Assembly: GCA_028286905.1 (NCBI GenBank)
Contig: JAQBQP010000002.1
Span: forward strand, 120,971 to 179,055
Source: Candidatus Doudnabacteria bacterium
GTDB lineage: Bacteria > Patescibacteriota > Doudnabacteria > UBA920 > VMFF01
Length of the DNA stretch: 58,085 nt
Direction: 5' to 3'
Shown: piece by piece, positions 42,111 through 50,346 of the stretch
How the letters are laid out: the number at the start of each line of letters is the position of its first letter
Numbering within the stretch: the stretch's first letter is position 1
Notes under the pieces: model-generated
Databases searched by the model: none
What the model was told of the DNA's origin: nothing
What the model saw: the letters and a program-made list of their open reading frames with translations, nothing else
Position numbers and translations under genes: made by a program

Positions 42111-42751
42111 TGAAAGCTCCACTATACAATCAAAACCTTGAATCTGCTGGTGAAGTTGATTTGAACCCGAAGATTTATGATGTTAAACCGGAAGCAGAAC
42201 TTATTCAGCATGCCGTTCGCATCCAAATGAATAACAACCGCCAATCAATCGCGAACACCTTAACAAAAGGTGAAGTACGCGGAGGTGGTCGTAAGCCTTG
42301 GAAGCAAAAAGGTACTGGTAATGCTCGTGCCGGTTCAACAAGATCTCCGATTTGGAGACACGGTGGTATTGTTTTCGGTCCTCGTGCTCAACGCAATTAC
42401 GAATTGAAGATGAACAAGAAGGAATGGAGAAAAGCTTTGTACATGGTTCTTACAGACAAAGTATCTAGCAAAAACTTCGTGATCTTCTCAGAATTAGCAG
42501 TTGCTGCGCCTAAGACTAAAGAGATGGTCAACTTCTTTAAGAACTTATCCGATAAGGTTGCAAAGTCTTCAAAGAAATTTTTGTTTGTGTTGCCAAAGAA
42601 AGATGAGAATATCTTCAAGGCAACAAGAAACTTGAAGAACATCAATGTGATTCATGCGAACAGCTTGAACATCATCGACATTCTACAAGCTGACACTATT
42701 GTTACTCCAAGAACATCATTAGATATTATTGAAAAAACTTACTTAAAGTAA
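42110..42751 (+). CDS. rplD: 50S ribosomal protein L4
   Basis: 213 residues. The exit-tunnel loop is KGEVRGGGRKPWKQKGTGNAR and on to SPIWRHGGIVFGP. L4 represses the S10 operon in enterobacteria, so it is a candidate regulator of the leader before rplC (inference). It begins one base inside rplC with AGAAGGAGAAGAAG as a purine-rich ribosome site. Confidence 0.97.
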   Translation: MKAPLYNQNLESAGEVDLNPKIYDVKPEAELIQHAVRIQMNNNRQSIANTLTKGEVRGGGRKPWKQKGTGNARAGSTRSPIWRHGGIVFGPRAQRNYELKMNKKEWRKALYMVLTDKVSSKNFVIFSELAVAAPKTKEMVNFFKNLSDKVAKSSKKFLFVLPKKDENIFKATRNLKNINVIHANSLNIIDILQADTIVTPRTSLDIIEKTYLK

Positions 42752-42755
42752 ACGT

Positions 42756-43106
42756 ATGGCAACTAAAGATATACAAGATAATAAAGAAGAGAAAGCAAAG
42801 ACAGTTCCTTCAAAGGAAAACACTGGCGACGCTTATCGTATTTTGGTAAAGCCTTTGGTTACTGAAAAAGGTTACCGCCAAATGACTTTGGGCCAATACG
42901 CTTTCAAAGTAAACACTTCCGCAAACAAGATTTCAGTTGCTAAAGCAGTTGAAAAAGTTTACGACGTTAAAGTTGTCCGAGTTAATATCATGAATATTAA
43001 AGGCAAGACCAAGAATTTCGGCAAAGCTAAAGGCAGAACTTCTGATTGGCGCAAAGCAATCGTTACTTTGAAAAAAGGCCAAACGATCGCAGGAGCACAA
43101 GCTTAA
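42756..43106 (+). CDS. rplW: 50S ribosomal protein L23
   Basis: 116 residues. A charged N-terminal extension of about 25 residues precedes the core, which begins at [15 protein letters not shown]23 lies at the tunnel exit and docks SRP and trigger factor. Four bases separate it from rplD; no Shine-Dalgarno. Confidence 0.96.
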   Translation: MATKDIQDNKEEKAKTVPSKENTGDAYRILVKPLVTEKGYRQMTLGQYAFKVNTSANKISVAKAVEKVYDVKVVRVNIMNIKGKTKNFGKAKGRTSDWRKAIVTLKKGQTIAGAQA

Positions 43107-43110
43107 ATAT

Positions 43111-43947
43111 ATGGCAATTAAAGTATACAAACCAACCTCAAACGGTCGTCGTATCTCTTCAGTTACTGACTACTCAATATTAGACAAGAATGTAAAAACT
43201 CCGAAGTCTTTGATCATGTCCAAGGGAAAAAGCGGCGGTCGTAACTTCTCCGGTAAAATCACAGTTAGACATCGCGGCGGCGGCTACAAGAAACTTGTTA
43301 AGATCGTTGATTACTCTCGTGCCGATAAAATGGGTATTCCTGCAAAAGTTTTGACAGTTGAATACGCTTCTGGAAGATCTGCTTTCCTTTCAATGGTTTC
43401 ATACAAAGACGGCGAAAAGAGATTTATCATTGCACCACATGGTTTAAAAGTTGGTCAGACAATCATCATGGATGAAAAGACTGAACCACAGCCAGGTAAC
43501 AGAATGATGATCAAGCATATCCCAGTTGGAACATTTATTCACGATATCGAATTAGAAGCCGGCAAAAAAGGCACAGTAGCACGCAGCGCTGGCAGCTATG
43601 CAATTTTACAAACGATTGAAGGCGGTTACGCACTATTGAAAATGCCAAGCGGTGAAATCCGTAAAGTTTCTGAAAAGAGCTTTGCAACAATCGGCCAAGT
43701 TTCAAACGTCGATTGGGAAAACGTTCGTATCGGTAAAGCCGGACGATCCCGCAAGATGGGTTGGAGACCAACTACTCGTGGTAAAGCAATGAACCCGGTA
43801 GACCACCCACACGGTGGAGGAGAAGGTCATAACCCAATCGGTATGAAATATCCTAAGACCCCATGGGGCAAGCATGCCTTGGGTGTAAAAACTAGAGACA
43901 AGAAGAAATCTACAAGCAAGTTTATCGTTAAGAGAAGAGTTAAATAA
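43111..43947 (+). CDS. rplB: 50S ribosomal protein L2
   Basis: 278 residues, normal length. [14 protein letters not shown] starts the family; [11 protein letters not shown]-type and [13 protein letters not shown] (about 229-241, including the conserved histidine near the peptidyl-transferase centre) are intact. Preceded by an AT-rich start region without a Shine-Dalgarno. Confidence 0.98.
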   Translation: MAIKVYKPTSNGRRISSVTDYSILDKNVKTPKSLIMSKGKSGGRNFSGKITVRHRGGGYKKLVKIVDYSRADKMGIPAKVLTVEYASGRSAFLSMVSYKDGEKRFIIAPHGLKVGQTIIMDEKTEPQPGNRMMIKHIPVGTFIHDIELEAGKKGTVARSAGSYAILQTIEGGYALLKMPSGEIRKVSEKSFATIGQVSNVDWENVRIGKAGRSRKMGWRPTTRGKAMNPVDHPHGGGEGHNPIGMKYPKTPWGKHALGVKTRDKKKSTSKFIVKRRVK

Positions 43948-43953
43948 ACCACT

Positions 43954-44283
43954 ATGGCACGATCACTAAAAAAAGGCCCATACATTGATGAAAGAATCTT
44001 GAAGCGCTTAGTTGGCGCAAAGCAAGGTTCGAAGTTCAAGACTTGGTCCAGAGAATCTACAATTTTCCCGGAAATGGTTGGCTTCACCTTTGAAGTTCAT
44101 AACGGTAAAACTCATATCCCGGTTTTCATTACTGAAAACATGGTTGGCCACAAGCTTGGTGAATTTTCTCCAACTCGTAAATTCTACCGACATGGTGGTA
44201 AGATGGCTAAAGACCAAGAAGCAGCAGCAGCCGCAGCTGAAAAAGCTCGATTGAACGCCGCTAAGGAACCAGCTAAGAAATAG
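43954..44283 (+). CDS. rpsS: 30S ribosomal protein S19
   Basis: 109 residues. Core [16 protein letters not shown] to [14 protein letters not shown] is typical; the last 20 residues ([19 protein letters not shown]) are an Ala/Lys tail beyond the usual 92. It binds 16S rRNA in the head with S13. Confidence 0.97.
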   Translation: MARSLKKGPYIDERILKRLVGAKQGSKFKTWSRESTIFPEMVGFTFEVHNGKTHIPVFITENMVGHKLGEFSPTRKFYRHGGKMAKDQEAAAAAAEKARLNAAKEPAKK

Positions 44284-44300
44284 CATATTGCTAAAACTAT

Positions 44301-44900
44301 ATGGAAAAAACTATTACTAAAAAATCGAATAAGAAAGTCGCTTCAGAAGCACCCCGAATAAAAACGGTTACCGCTTCTGCCCGCTACCTTCGCTTGAGCC
44401 CCCGCAAAGTTCGCTTGGTTACAAACCTAGTGAAGAATATGTGGGCGATCGACGCAGTAGTCCAGCTGGAATTCGTAAACAAGAAACCAGCAATCTACGT
44501 CAGCGATGTGATCAAGTCGGCAATTGCTAACGGCGCAAATAACTTCAACCTTAGAAAAGAAAGCTTGTTTATTAAAACGATAACTTGCGATTCTGGTCCA
44601 AAGTTGAAACGTTACATGCCTCGCGCGCAAGGTAAAGCTTCAGAAATTCGCAGACCACTTTCACATATCAATGTTGTACTTGAAGAAAGATCCGGAGCTA
44701 CCAAGACTAAATTCAACTTTACTGCTAATAAACGAGCAAGAGGCCCAGTAGATCAAGAAAAGACTACCAAGCAAGAAGTTGCAGAAGAAAAGGGCAGCAA
44801 AGCATCAATCAAGAGTCAGATCGATAAGAATTCTCAGGAAGCTAAACGAAGCACCCCTACACAAAAGCGAAGATTATTTAACAGAAAAAGCGGAGTATAA
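44301..44900 (+). CDS. rplV: 50S ribosomal protein L22 with long basic tail
   Basis: 199 residues against about 110 in the family. Residues 1-18 are an extra Lys-rich start; the core (about 22-130) has ARYLRLSPRKVRLV and MPRAQGKASEIRRP, the tunnel hairpin. The last 65-70 residues are low-complexity, rich in K, S, T, Q, and probably disordered on the ribosome surface. Gene order rpsS-rplV-rpsC is standard. Confidence 0.96.
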   Translation: MEKTITKKSNKKVASEAPRIKTVTASARYLRLSPRKVRLVTNLVKNMWAIDAVVQLEFVNKKPAIYVSDVIKSAIANGANNFNLRKESLFIKTITCDSGPKLKRYMPRAQGKASEIRRPLSHINVVLEERSGATKTKFNFTANKRARGPVDQEKTTKQEVAEEKGSKASIKSQIDKNSQEAKRSTPTQKRRLFNRKSGV

Positions 44901-44903
44901 ACT

Positions 44904-45590
44904 ATGGGTCATAAAATTTCTCCAACAAGCTTACGCTTGAACATAACAGAAACTTGGAAATCCCGTTGGTTCTCTAAGAACAATTTTGCCCGTACATTAC
45001 AGGAAGACGTTCAGATCCGCGAATATCTGATGAATAACTTGAAGAAAGCTGGAATTGTAAGAATTGATATCGAAAGATTGAACGACGGCGGAGTTACTGT
45101 AATTATCAAATCGACAAAGCCGGGAATGATTATTGGTAAAGGCGGTAATGGCATTGAAGATCTTAAGAAGAAGATCAAGCAAAAAGTTGCTTTGAAGAAA
45201 GATTTGAAAATCAATATCGAAGAAGTTCGCGATATTAACCTTCAAGCCTTGGTAATCGCACAGAACATTGCTGAATCTTTGGAAAAGCGTGTTTCTTACA
45301 GAAGATTGATCAAACAATCAATCGAACAAATTATGAATGCAGGCGCAAAGGGTGTAAAGATTGCTATCGGCGGACGTTTGGGCGGGGCAGAAATTGCCCG
45401 CACAGAATGGTTGTCCAACGGCAAACTTCCTTTGCACACTCTTCGTGCTAACATCGATTTTGCAAAAGCTACAGCTTTCACTACATACGGCACCTTAGGT
45501 GTAAAAGTATGGATTAACAAAGGTGAAGTATTCGAAAAAGAAGCTGCTGCCGGCGCACCAAGACCATTCACTCCTAGACCGCGCCAGTAA
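44904..45590 (+). CDS. rpsC: 30S ribosomal protein S3
   Basis: 228 residues. MGHKISPTSLRL is the usual start; the KH domain has IIKSTKPGMIIGKGGNGIE (GxxG loop) and the C-terminal domain has GRLGGAEIARTEW. It guides mRNA at the entry channel. Three bases separate it from rplV. Confidence 0.98.
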   Translation: MGHKISPTSLRLNITETWKSRWFSKNNFARTLQEDVQIREYLMNNLKKAGIVRIDIERLNDGGVTVIIKSTKPGMIIGKGGNGIEDLKKKIKQKVALKKDLKINIEEVRDINLQALVIAQNIAESLEKRVSYRRLIKQSIEQIMNAGAKGVKIAIGGRLGGAEIARTEWLSNGKLPLHTLRANIDFAKATAFTTYGTLGVKVWINKGEVFEKEAAAGAPRPFTPRPRQ

Positions 45591-45614
45591 TCCTAGACAA
45601 TAACTACTAACTAT

Positions 45615-46025
45615 ATGATGATTCCAAAAAAACTTAAACACCGTAAACATCACCGTGGCCGTACCAAAGGCAAGTCGATGTCCGGCAACGAAATTGCTTT
45701 CGGCAGCTATGCCCTTAAAGCGTATGAAAACGCTTGGGTATCAGCTCGTCAGATCGAATCCGCTCGCCGTGCGATGACAAGATACATCCAACGTGGTGGT
45801 AAGGTCTGGATTAGAATTTTCTCCGACAAGCCAGTAACAGTACACGGTAACGAATCCCCGATGGGAGGAGGAAAAGGTGCGGTTGACCACTTCGTCGCAG
45901 TAGTTAAAAAAGGCAGAATTCTATTTGAGATGGATGGTGTTACAGAAGAACAGGCAAAAGAAGCGATGCGTTTGGCATCATACAAATTGCCAATCAAGAC
46001 TAAATTTCTTACTAAGAACGATTAA
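45615..46025 (+). CDS. rplP: 50S ribosomal protein L16
   Basis: 136 residues. [19 protein letters not shown]: two consecutive ATGs (45615 and 45618), the second equally likely. [19 protein letters not shown] and the [20 protein letters not shown] segment are typical. L16 organises the A-site of the large subunit. Confidence 0.97.
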   Translation: MMIPKKLKHRKHHRGRTKGKSMSGNEIAFGSYALKAYENAWVSARQIESARRAMTRYIQRGGKVWIRIFSDKPVTVHGNESPMGGGKGAVDHFVAVVKKGRILFEMDGVTEEQAKEAMRLASYKLPIKTKFLTKND

Positions 46026-46039
46026 TTTCTGAGAAACAT

Positions 46040-46237
46040 ATGAAGATTAAAGAACTAAGATTAAAAAAAGACGCTGAACTGCACAAAGATCTTGCCGCGT
46101 TGCAGGAAAAGAGCAGAGAATTGCGTTTCAAGATGTTCTCTCAGGAAGTGAAGAACGTTAAAGAAGTTTCTGGAATCAGAAAAACTATTGCCAGAATTAA
46201 AACTTTATTAGGTGAGCGTAAAGATCAATCAAACTAA
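46040..46237 (+). CDS. rpmC: 50S ribosomal protein L29
   Basis: 65 residues, a two-helix protein beginning MKIKELRLKKDAELHKDL and with GIRKTIARIKTLLGER near the end, as in the family. Located by the tunnel exit. Between rplP and rpsQ as usual. Confidence 0.95.
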   Translation: MKIKELRLKKDAELHKDLAALQEKSRELRFKMFSQEVKNVKEVSGIRKTIARIKTLLGERKDQSN

Positions 46238-46247
46238 CTAGACATTT

Positions 46248-46487
46248 ATGGAAAAAGTAAAAAGAGTAAAAACTGGAGTAGTGGTGTCTGACAAAATGGA
46301 TAAAACCGTTGTTGTTCAGATTGATCAAATGAAGCGCCACCCGAAGTACAAGAAGAGCTATAAGGTTTCTAAGAAATTTAAAGCTCATGACGAGAACAAT
46401 GAATTCCATATTGGCGACAAGGTTGAGATTGAAGAAACCCGCCCAATATCTAAAGATAAGCATTTTAAAGTCCTAAAGAAGATATAA
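46248..46487 (+). CDS. rpsQ: 30S ribosomal protein S17
   Basis: 79 residues, OB fold. [27 protein letters not shown] (central part) and [16 protein letters not shown] are family sequences. Four bases before rplN. Confidence 0.96.
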   Translation: MEKVKRVKTGVVVSDKMDKTVVVQIDQMKRHPKYKKSYKVSKKFKAHDENNEFHIGDKVEIEETRPISKDKHFKVLKKI

Positions 46488-46491
46488 CTTT

Positions 46492-46863
46492 ATGTTACAA
46501 GTAAGATCATGGATAAAAATAGCGGATAACACCGGTGCAAAGACAGTTGCGATGTTTTCATCGAACGGCAAAAATCATAAGCGCTTTGCTCGTATTGGCG
46601 ATGTTGTTGTTTGCTCAGTTAGAGAATCAGCGCCTAAAGGCCAGGTAAAAAAAGGCGATAAGGTTTATGTAGTTATTGTTCGAACCCGTAAAGAAGTCCG
46701 CAGAAAAGACGGTTCATACATTCGCTTTGACGATAACGCTGGTGTGCTTGTATCTAAAGATTCAGTTGAGCCAAAAGGTACTCGTATCTTCGGCCCAATT
46801 CCAAGAGAGCTTCGTGAAAAAGGATTTTCAAAGATCATTAGCTTAGCTCCGGAGGTAATATAA
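46492..46863 (+). CDS. rplN: 50S ribosomal protein L14
   Basis: 123 residues, normal length. [17 protein letters not shown] and [20 protein letters not shown] are conserved; it forms intersubunit bridge contacts. CTCCGGAGG-type sequence at its end serves the next gene. It overlaps rplX by one base. Confidence 0.98.
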   Translation: MLQVRSWIKIADNTGAKTVAMFSSNGKNHKRFARIGDVVVCSVRESAPKGQVKKGDKVYVVIVRTRKEVRRKDGSYIRFDDNAGVLVSKDSVEPKGTRIFGPIPRELREKGFSKIISLAPEVI

Positions 46864-47186
46864 TGAGACTATCTACAACTACCAATTTAAAAAAAGGCGA
46901 TAATGTTGCGGTTCGTGCCGGTAAAGACAAGGGTAAGAACGGCAAAATTATCTCTGTAGACCGAAAGAGCGGCAGAATAATTGTGGAAGGAATCAACATC
47001 CTGCACAAATTTGAAAAGAAGAAGCCGAATACTCCAGGGCAAAAGATTTCATTCCCAGCAGCAATGACCGCAAGTAAAGTTATTCTGATCTGTCCAAGCT
47101 GCGGTAAGCCATCTAGAATCTCGCATCAAGTATTAGAAAACGGTAAGAAGCAAAGAATTTGTAAAAAGTGCGGTAAAGCAATTTAA
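46863..47186 (+). CDS. rplX: 50S ribosomal protein L24
   Basis: 107 residues: KOW domain (DNVAVRAGKDKGKNGKI) then a C-terminal zinc ribbon (CPSCGKPSR ... CKKCGKAI). GGAGG seven bases before the ATG, one of few good Shine-Dalgarno sites in this operon. Its ATG shares a base with the rplN stop. Confidence 0.97.
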   Translation: MRLSTTTNLKKGDNVAVRAGKDKGKNGKIISVDRKSGRIIVEGINILHKFEKKKPNTPGQKISFPAAMTASKVILICPSCGKPSRISHQVLENGKKQRICKKCGKAI

Positions 47187-47199
47187 ACCTTCAAAGAAT

Positions 47200-47742
47200 A
47201 TGAACAGACTTAAGGAAAAATATAATAAAGAAATCCGCAAGGATTTAAAAGACAAGCTTCAGTTGAAGAACATTTTAGCCGTTCCTCAAATTAAGAAGGT
47301 TGTAATTAATGCTGGGGTCGGAAAAACTTTGAAGGATCTAAAATTTCTTGAATCGATTATCGAAGACATTCGCAAAATTACAGGACAACAGCCAGTTAAA
47401 ACAATGTCCCGTAAATCGATCGCAGGTTTCAAAATTAGAGAAAATCAGGTTGTTGGCTTGATGGTTACCTTGCGCGGCGAAAGAATGTACGACTTTATCG
47501 ACAAGACTATCACTATTGCATTGCCTCGCGTTCGAGATTTCCGCGGTCTAAGCTTAAACGCTTTTGATGGCAGAGGTAATTACCACATCGGCTTAAGAGA
47601 ACAGACAGTTTTTCCTGAAATTTCAGAAGAAGGTTTAGAACATTCATTCGGTTTCCAAATTTCTATCGTTACAAACGCTGGAACTGACGAAAAAGGTCGA
47701 GAACTTTTGAAGAGCTTGGGCTTCCCATTTAACCAAGACTAA
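47200..47742 (+). CDS. rplE: 50S ribosomal protein L5
   Basis: 180 residues, normal. MNRLKEKYNKEIRKDLKDK; KVVINAGVGKTLKD; LPRVRDFRGLSLNAFDGRGN are family segments. It carries 5S rRNA with L18. Starts 13 bases after rplX without a Shine-Dalgarno. Confidence 0.98.
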   Translation: MNRLKEKYNKEIRKDLKDKLQLKNILAVPQIKKVVINAGVGKTLKDLKFLESIIEDIRKITGQQPVKTMSRKSIAGFKIRENQVVGLMVTLRGERMYDFIDKTITIALPRVRDFRGLSLNAFDGRGNYHIGLREQTVFPEISEEGLEHSFGFQISIVTNAGTDEKGRELLKSLGFPFNQD

Positions 47743-47751
47743 GGAACATAT

Positions 47752-47946
47752 ATGGCAAAGAAATCTTTAATTGCAAAAGCAACTAGATCGAGAACTAACC
47801 CGAAGTATAAGAGCCGCGTCGTACGCCGATGCTGGAAGTGCGGCAGAAACCGTGGTTACATGCGAGACTTCGATATGTGCAGAATTTGTTTCCGAGAGCT
47901 TGCGTCCAAAGGTGAAATCCCAGGTATTACTAAGTCTTCCTGGTAA
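47752..47946 (+). CDS. rpsN: 30S ribosomal protein S14, zinc form
   Basis: 64 residues, type [21 protein letters not shown] gives the four zinc cysteines; the C-terminus [11 protein letters not shown] is typical. AAGGA precedes the ATG by six bases. Binds 16S rRNA in the head. Confidence 0.97.
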   Translation: MAKKSLIAKATRSRTNPKYKSRVVRRCWKCGRNRGYMRDFDMCRICFRELASKGEIPGITKSSW

Positions 47947-47976
47947 AGTGCAGAATCTAATAAGATAACTAATATT

Positions 47977-48366
47977 ATGTTTACAGATCCAATTTCAGAC
48001 ATGTTAACTAGAATAAGAAATGCAGTTGCTACTCGCAAGAGTACTGTTGCGATGCCTTACTCCAAGTTGAAACACAATTTAGCAAACATCCTTTTAAAAG
48101 AGGGATTTGTTTCTGCAGTATCAGAACGCCAGAACGCTATCAAAGAGTTAGAAATTACTTTGAAGTATGATGGCACTGAGCCAGTAGTTACAGACTTGCA
48201 AAGAGTCAGCAAACCAGGTCAGCGAATCTACGCGCCGATGGATAAAATTCCAAGAGCAAATGGCGGCTTGGGTATCACAATCTTGTCTACATCAAAGGGG
48301 CTGATGACCGATCGAGATGCTCGCAAACAGAAATTCGGCGGAGAAGTTATCTGCCAAGTGTGGTAA
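47977..48366 (+). CDS. rpsH: 30S ribosomal protein S8
   Basis: 129 residues. MFTDPISDMLTRIRNA start and the C-terminal STSKGLMTDRDARKQKFGGE segment are diagnostic. S8 binds the central domain of 16S rRNA and in enterobacteria represses the spc part of the operon; no such site was recognised here. Confidence 0.98.
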   Translation: MFTDPISDMLTRIRNAVATRKSTVAMPYSKLKHNLANILLKEGFVSAVSERQNAIKELEITLKYDGTEPVVTDLQRVSKPGQRIYAPMDKIPRANGGLGITILSTSKGLMTDRDARKQKFGGEVICQVW

Positions 48367-48392
48367 GTAGAAGATTAACCTAAATTAAACGT

Positions 48393-48944
48393 ATGTCACG
48401 TATCGGTAAAAAACCTATAACAATTCCAAACGGAGTAAAGCCGGAAGTCATCGACAAAGGCTTGAACGTCACCGGACCTAAAGGAACAGTATTCGTACTG
48501 GTTCACCCAAAGGTTCAGTTGAATATCTCTGCGTCCGAAATTGTAGTCGATGTTAAAAACCATGAGAACAAATTAGAACGTTCTCTTTGGGGCCTAACCA
48601 GATCATTAGTGCAAAACGCTGTAACCGGCGTAACTCAAGGTTTTGAAAAAAAACTTGAAATCAATGGTGTAGGTTACAGAGGAGCAATTGCAGGAACGAC
48701 CATCACCATGGCATTGGGATTCTCCCATCCTGTTATCGTCGAAGTGCCTAAAGGTCTTACAGCAACAATCGAAAAAAACCTCATCACAATCACAGGTGTC
48801 GACAAGCAAGCAGTCGGCGAATTTGCAGCAAAGATTCGAGCGCTTAAGAAGCCAGAGCCTTATAAAGGTAAAGGCATTAAGTACAGCGACGAAGTTGTTC
48901 GTAGAAAAGCTGGTAAGGTTGTTAAAGCGGTTGGTGGTAAATAA
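48393..48944 (+). CDS. rplF: 50S ribosomal protein L6
   Basis: 183 residues, two similar domains. MSRIGKKPITIPNGVK and the C-terminal KPEPYKGKGIKYSDEVVRRK are typical. Near the factor-binding site of the large subunit. Starts 26 bases after rpsH. Confidence 0.98.
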   Translation: MSRIGKKPITIPNGVKPEVIDKGLNVTGPKGTVFVLVHPKVQLNISASEIVVDVKNHENKLERSLWGLTRSLVQNAVTGVTQGFEKKLEINGVGYRGAIAGTTITMALGFSHPVIVEVPKGLTATIEKNLITITGVDKQAVGEFAAKIRALKKPEPYKGKGIKYSDEVVRRKAGKVVKAVGGK

Positions 48945-48961
48945 TCTTTTAGATAAATTAT

Positions 48962-49318
48962 ATGATCAACAGACAAATTTTAAAGAGAACTAAAAGAATA
49001 AGAAGACATACAAGAGTGCGCTCGATCGTATCTGGTTCAGATACCCGTCCACGTTTGGCTGTTTTTCGTGCCAACCAACATATTTATGCCCAGTTAATCG
49101 ATGATGTGACTCAGAAAACTATTGCTTCAGTATCCAGCATGGAATTAAAGAGCAAGGGTAACAAGAGTGCTATTGCTGCTGAAGTTGGCAGTGCGATTGC
49201 AAAGAAAGCTTTGGATAACAAAATTTCTGAAGTAGTATTTGATCGCGGTGGAAACAAGTATCATGGAAGAATTAAAGCTCTAGCCGATGCTGCTCGAAGC
49301 GGAGGGTTAAAGTTCTAG
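48962..49318 (+). CDS. rplR: 50S ribosomal protein L18
   Basis: 118 residues. RRHTRVRSIVSGSDTRPRL, FRANQHIYAQLIDD and the last GRIKALADAARSGGLKF identify it; binds 5S rRNA with L5. Confidence 0.97.
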   Translation: MINRQILKRTKRIRRHTRVRSIVSGSDTRPRLAVFRANQHIYAQLIDDVTQKTIASVSSMELKSKGNKSAIAAEVGSAIAKKALDNKISEVVFDRGGNKYHGRIKALADAARSGGLKF

Positions 49319-49347
49319 ATTCTTATCTAAGTACTAACTACAAACAT

Positions 49348-49872
49348 ATGATGAAGAAAGATAATAAAAGAGAACGCGGTGGCAAGGAAATGGTAAAGCG
49401 TGAGTTCGACCAAAAAGTGGTTGAAATCAAGCGTGTTACCCGTGTAGTAGCCGGTGGTAAACGCATGCGTTTCCGCGCTTTGGTTGTGATCGGTGATCGC
49501 AAGGGTAAAGTCGGAATGGGTTTGCGTAAAGGTGTCGACGTTGCAGAAGCTGTGAACAAAGCAGTGAATGCCGCAAAGAAGAATATGATTATCGTTCCTC
49601 TTATAAACGACACAATCCCACATCAGGTTAAGTTGAAGTACGCTTCTAGCCGAATTCTTTTGATCCCAGCTCGTCCAGGTACAGGTATTATTGCCGGCGG
49701 TGCATTGCGCAGCGTTTTGGATTTAGCAGGCGTAAAGAATATCTTGTCTAAAATGCTTGGTTCATCTAACAAGGTTAACAACGTTAAAGCTGTGTTTGAA
49801 GCCTTTAAAAAAATGAAGACTCCAGAACAGATGAAGCGAAGAGCAAAAGCAGCAGCGGCAGCAGCTAAATAA
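49348..49872 (+). CDS. rpsE: 30S ribosomal protein S5
   Basis: 174 residues. Double-stranded RNA-binding fold with VVGDRKGKVGMGL-type loop (VIGDRKGKVGMGLRKG) and PARPGTGIIAGGALRSVL. The last 14 residues are K/A-rich. Two ATGs in tandem (49348, 49351). The next gene is rplO, nine bases on, with no rpmD between them. Confidence 0.97.
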   Translation: MMKKDNKRERGGKEMVKREFDQKVVEIKRVTRVVAGGKRMRFRALVVIGDRKGKVGMGLRKGVDVAEAVNKAVNAAKKNMIIVPLINDTIPHQVKLKYASSRILLIPARPGTGIIAGGALRSVLDLAGVKNILSKMLGSSNKVNNVKAVFEAFKKMKTPEQMKRRAKAAAAAAK

Positions 49873-49881
49873 TTTAAATAT

Positions 49882-50322
49882 ATGATCAAGCTACACGAAT
49901 TAAAAGTTTATAAGGGTTCCAGAAAAACCAGAAAAGTTGTTGGTCGTGGATTAGGTTCCGGACACGGCACATATTCTGGCCGCGGTGCTAAAGGTCAAAA
50001 CGCTCGTAAGAGCGGTGGTGTTCGTCCTGGTTTTGAAGGCGGACGTCAGCCAATGATCCGTCAGGCTCCAAAGTTGCGCGGTTTCAAGAGTCCTCATAAG
50101 AAATCAATTACAGTTTTGACATCTTCTTTGAACAAGTTCGCTAATGACGAAAAAGTTACTAACGAATCTTTGTTTGAAAAAGGAATTATCAAGGTTCTGG
50201 CTCCAGTAAAAATCGTCCTGAAAGGCGAATTGAAAAAGAAACTTGAAGTGATGGTAGCGGTGTCTGCCGGTGCTAAGGCAGCGATTGAAAAAGCTGGCGG
50301 AAAAATTACCAAGAGAAGTTAG
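49882..50322 (+). CDS. rplO: 50S ribosomal protein L15
   Basis: 146 residues. GRGLGSGHGTYSGRGAKGQ and the SGGVRPGFEGGRQPMIRQAP segment are diagnostic. Directly follows rpsE because L30 is missing. The promoter-like sequence for secY begins at its end. Confidence 0.98.
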   Translation: MIKLHELKVYKGSRKTRKVVGRGLGSGHGTYSGRGAKGQNARKSGGVRPGFEGGRQPMIRQAPKLRGFKSPHKKSITVLTSSLNKFANDEKVTNESLFEKGIIKVLAPVKIVLKGELKKKLEVMVAVSAGAKAAIEKAGGKITKRS

Positions 50323-50331
50323 TATAATCTG

Positions 50332-50340
50332 TGCTAAAAT
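50332..50340 (+). promoter_or_regulatory. Extended -10 element before secY
   Basis: TGcTAAAAT at 50332-50340, six bases, ATG at 50347; a second TATAAT lies at 50323-50328. It would give secY a leaderless transcript besides operon readthrough. Confidence 0.55.
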
Positions 50341-50346
50341 ACAAAT

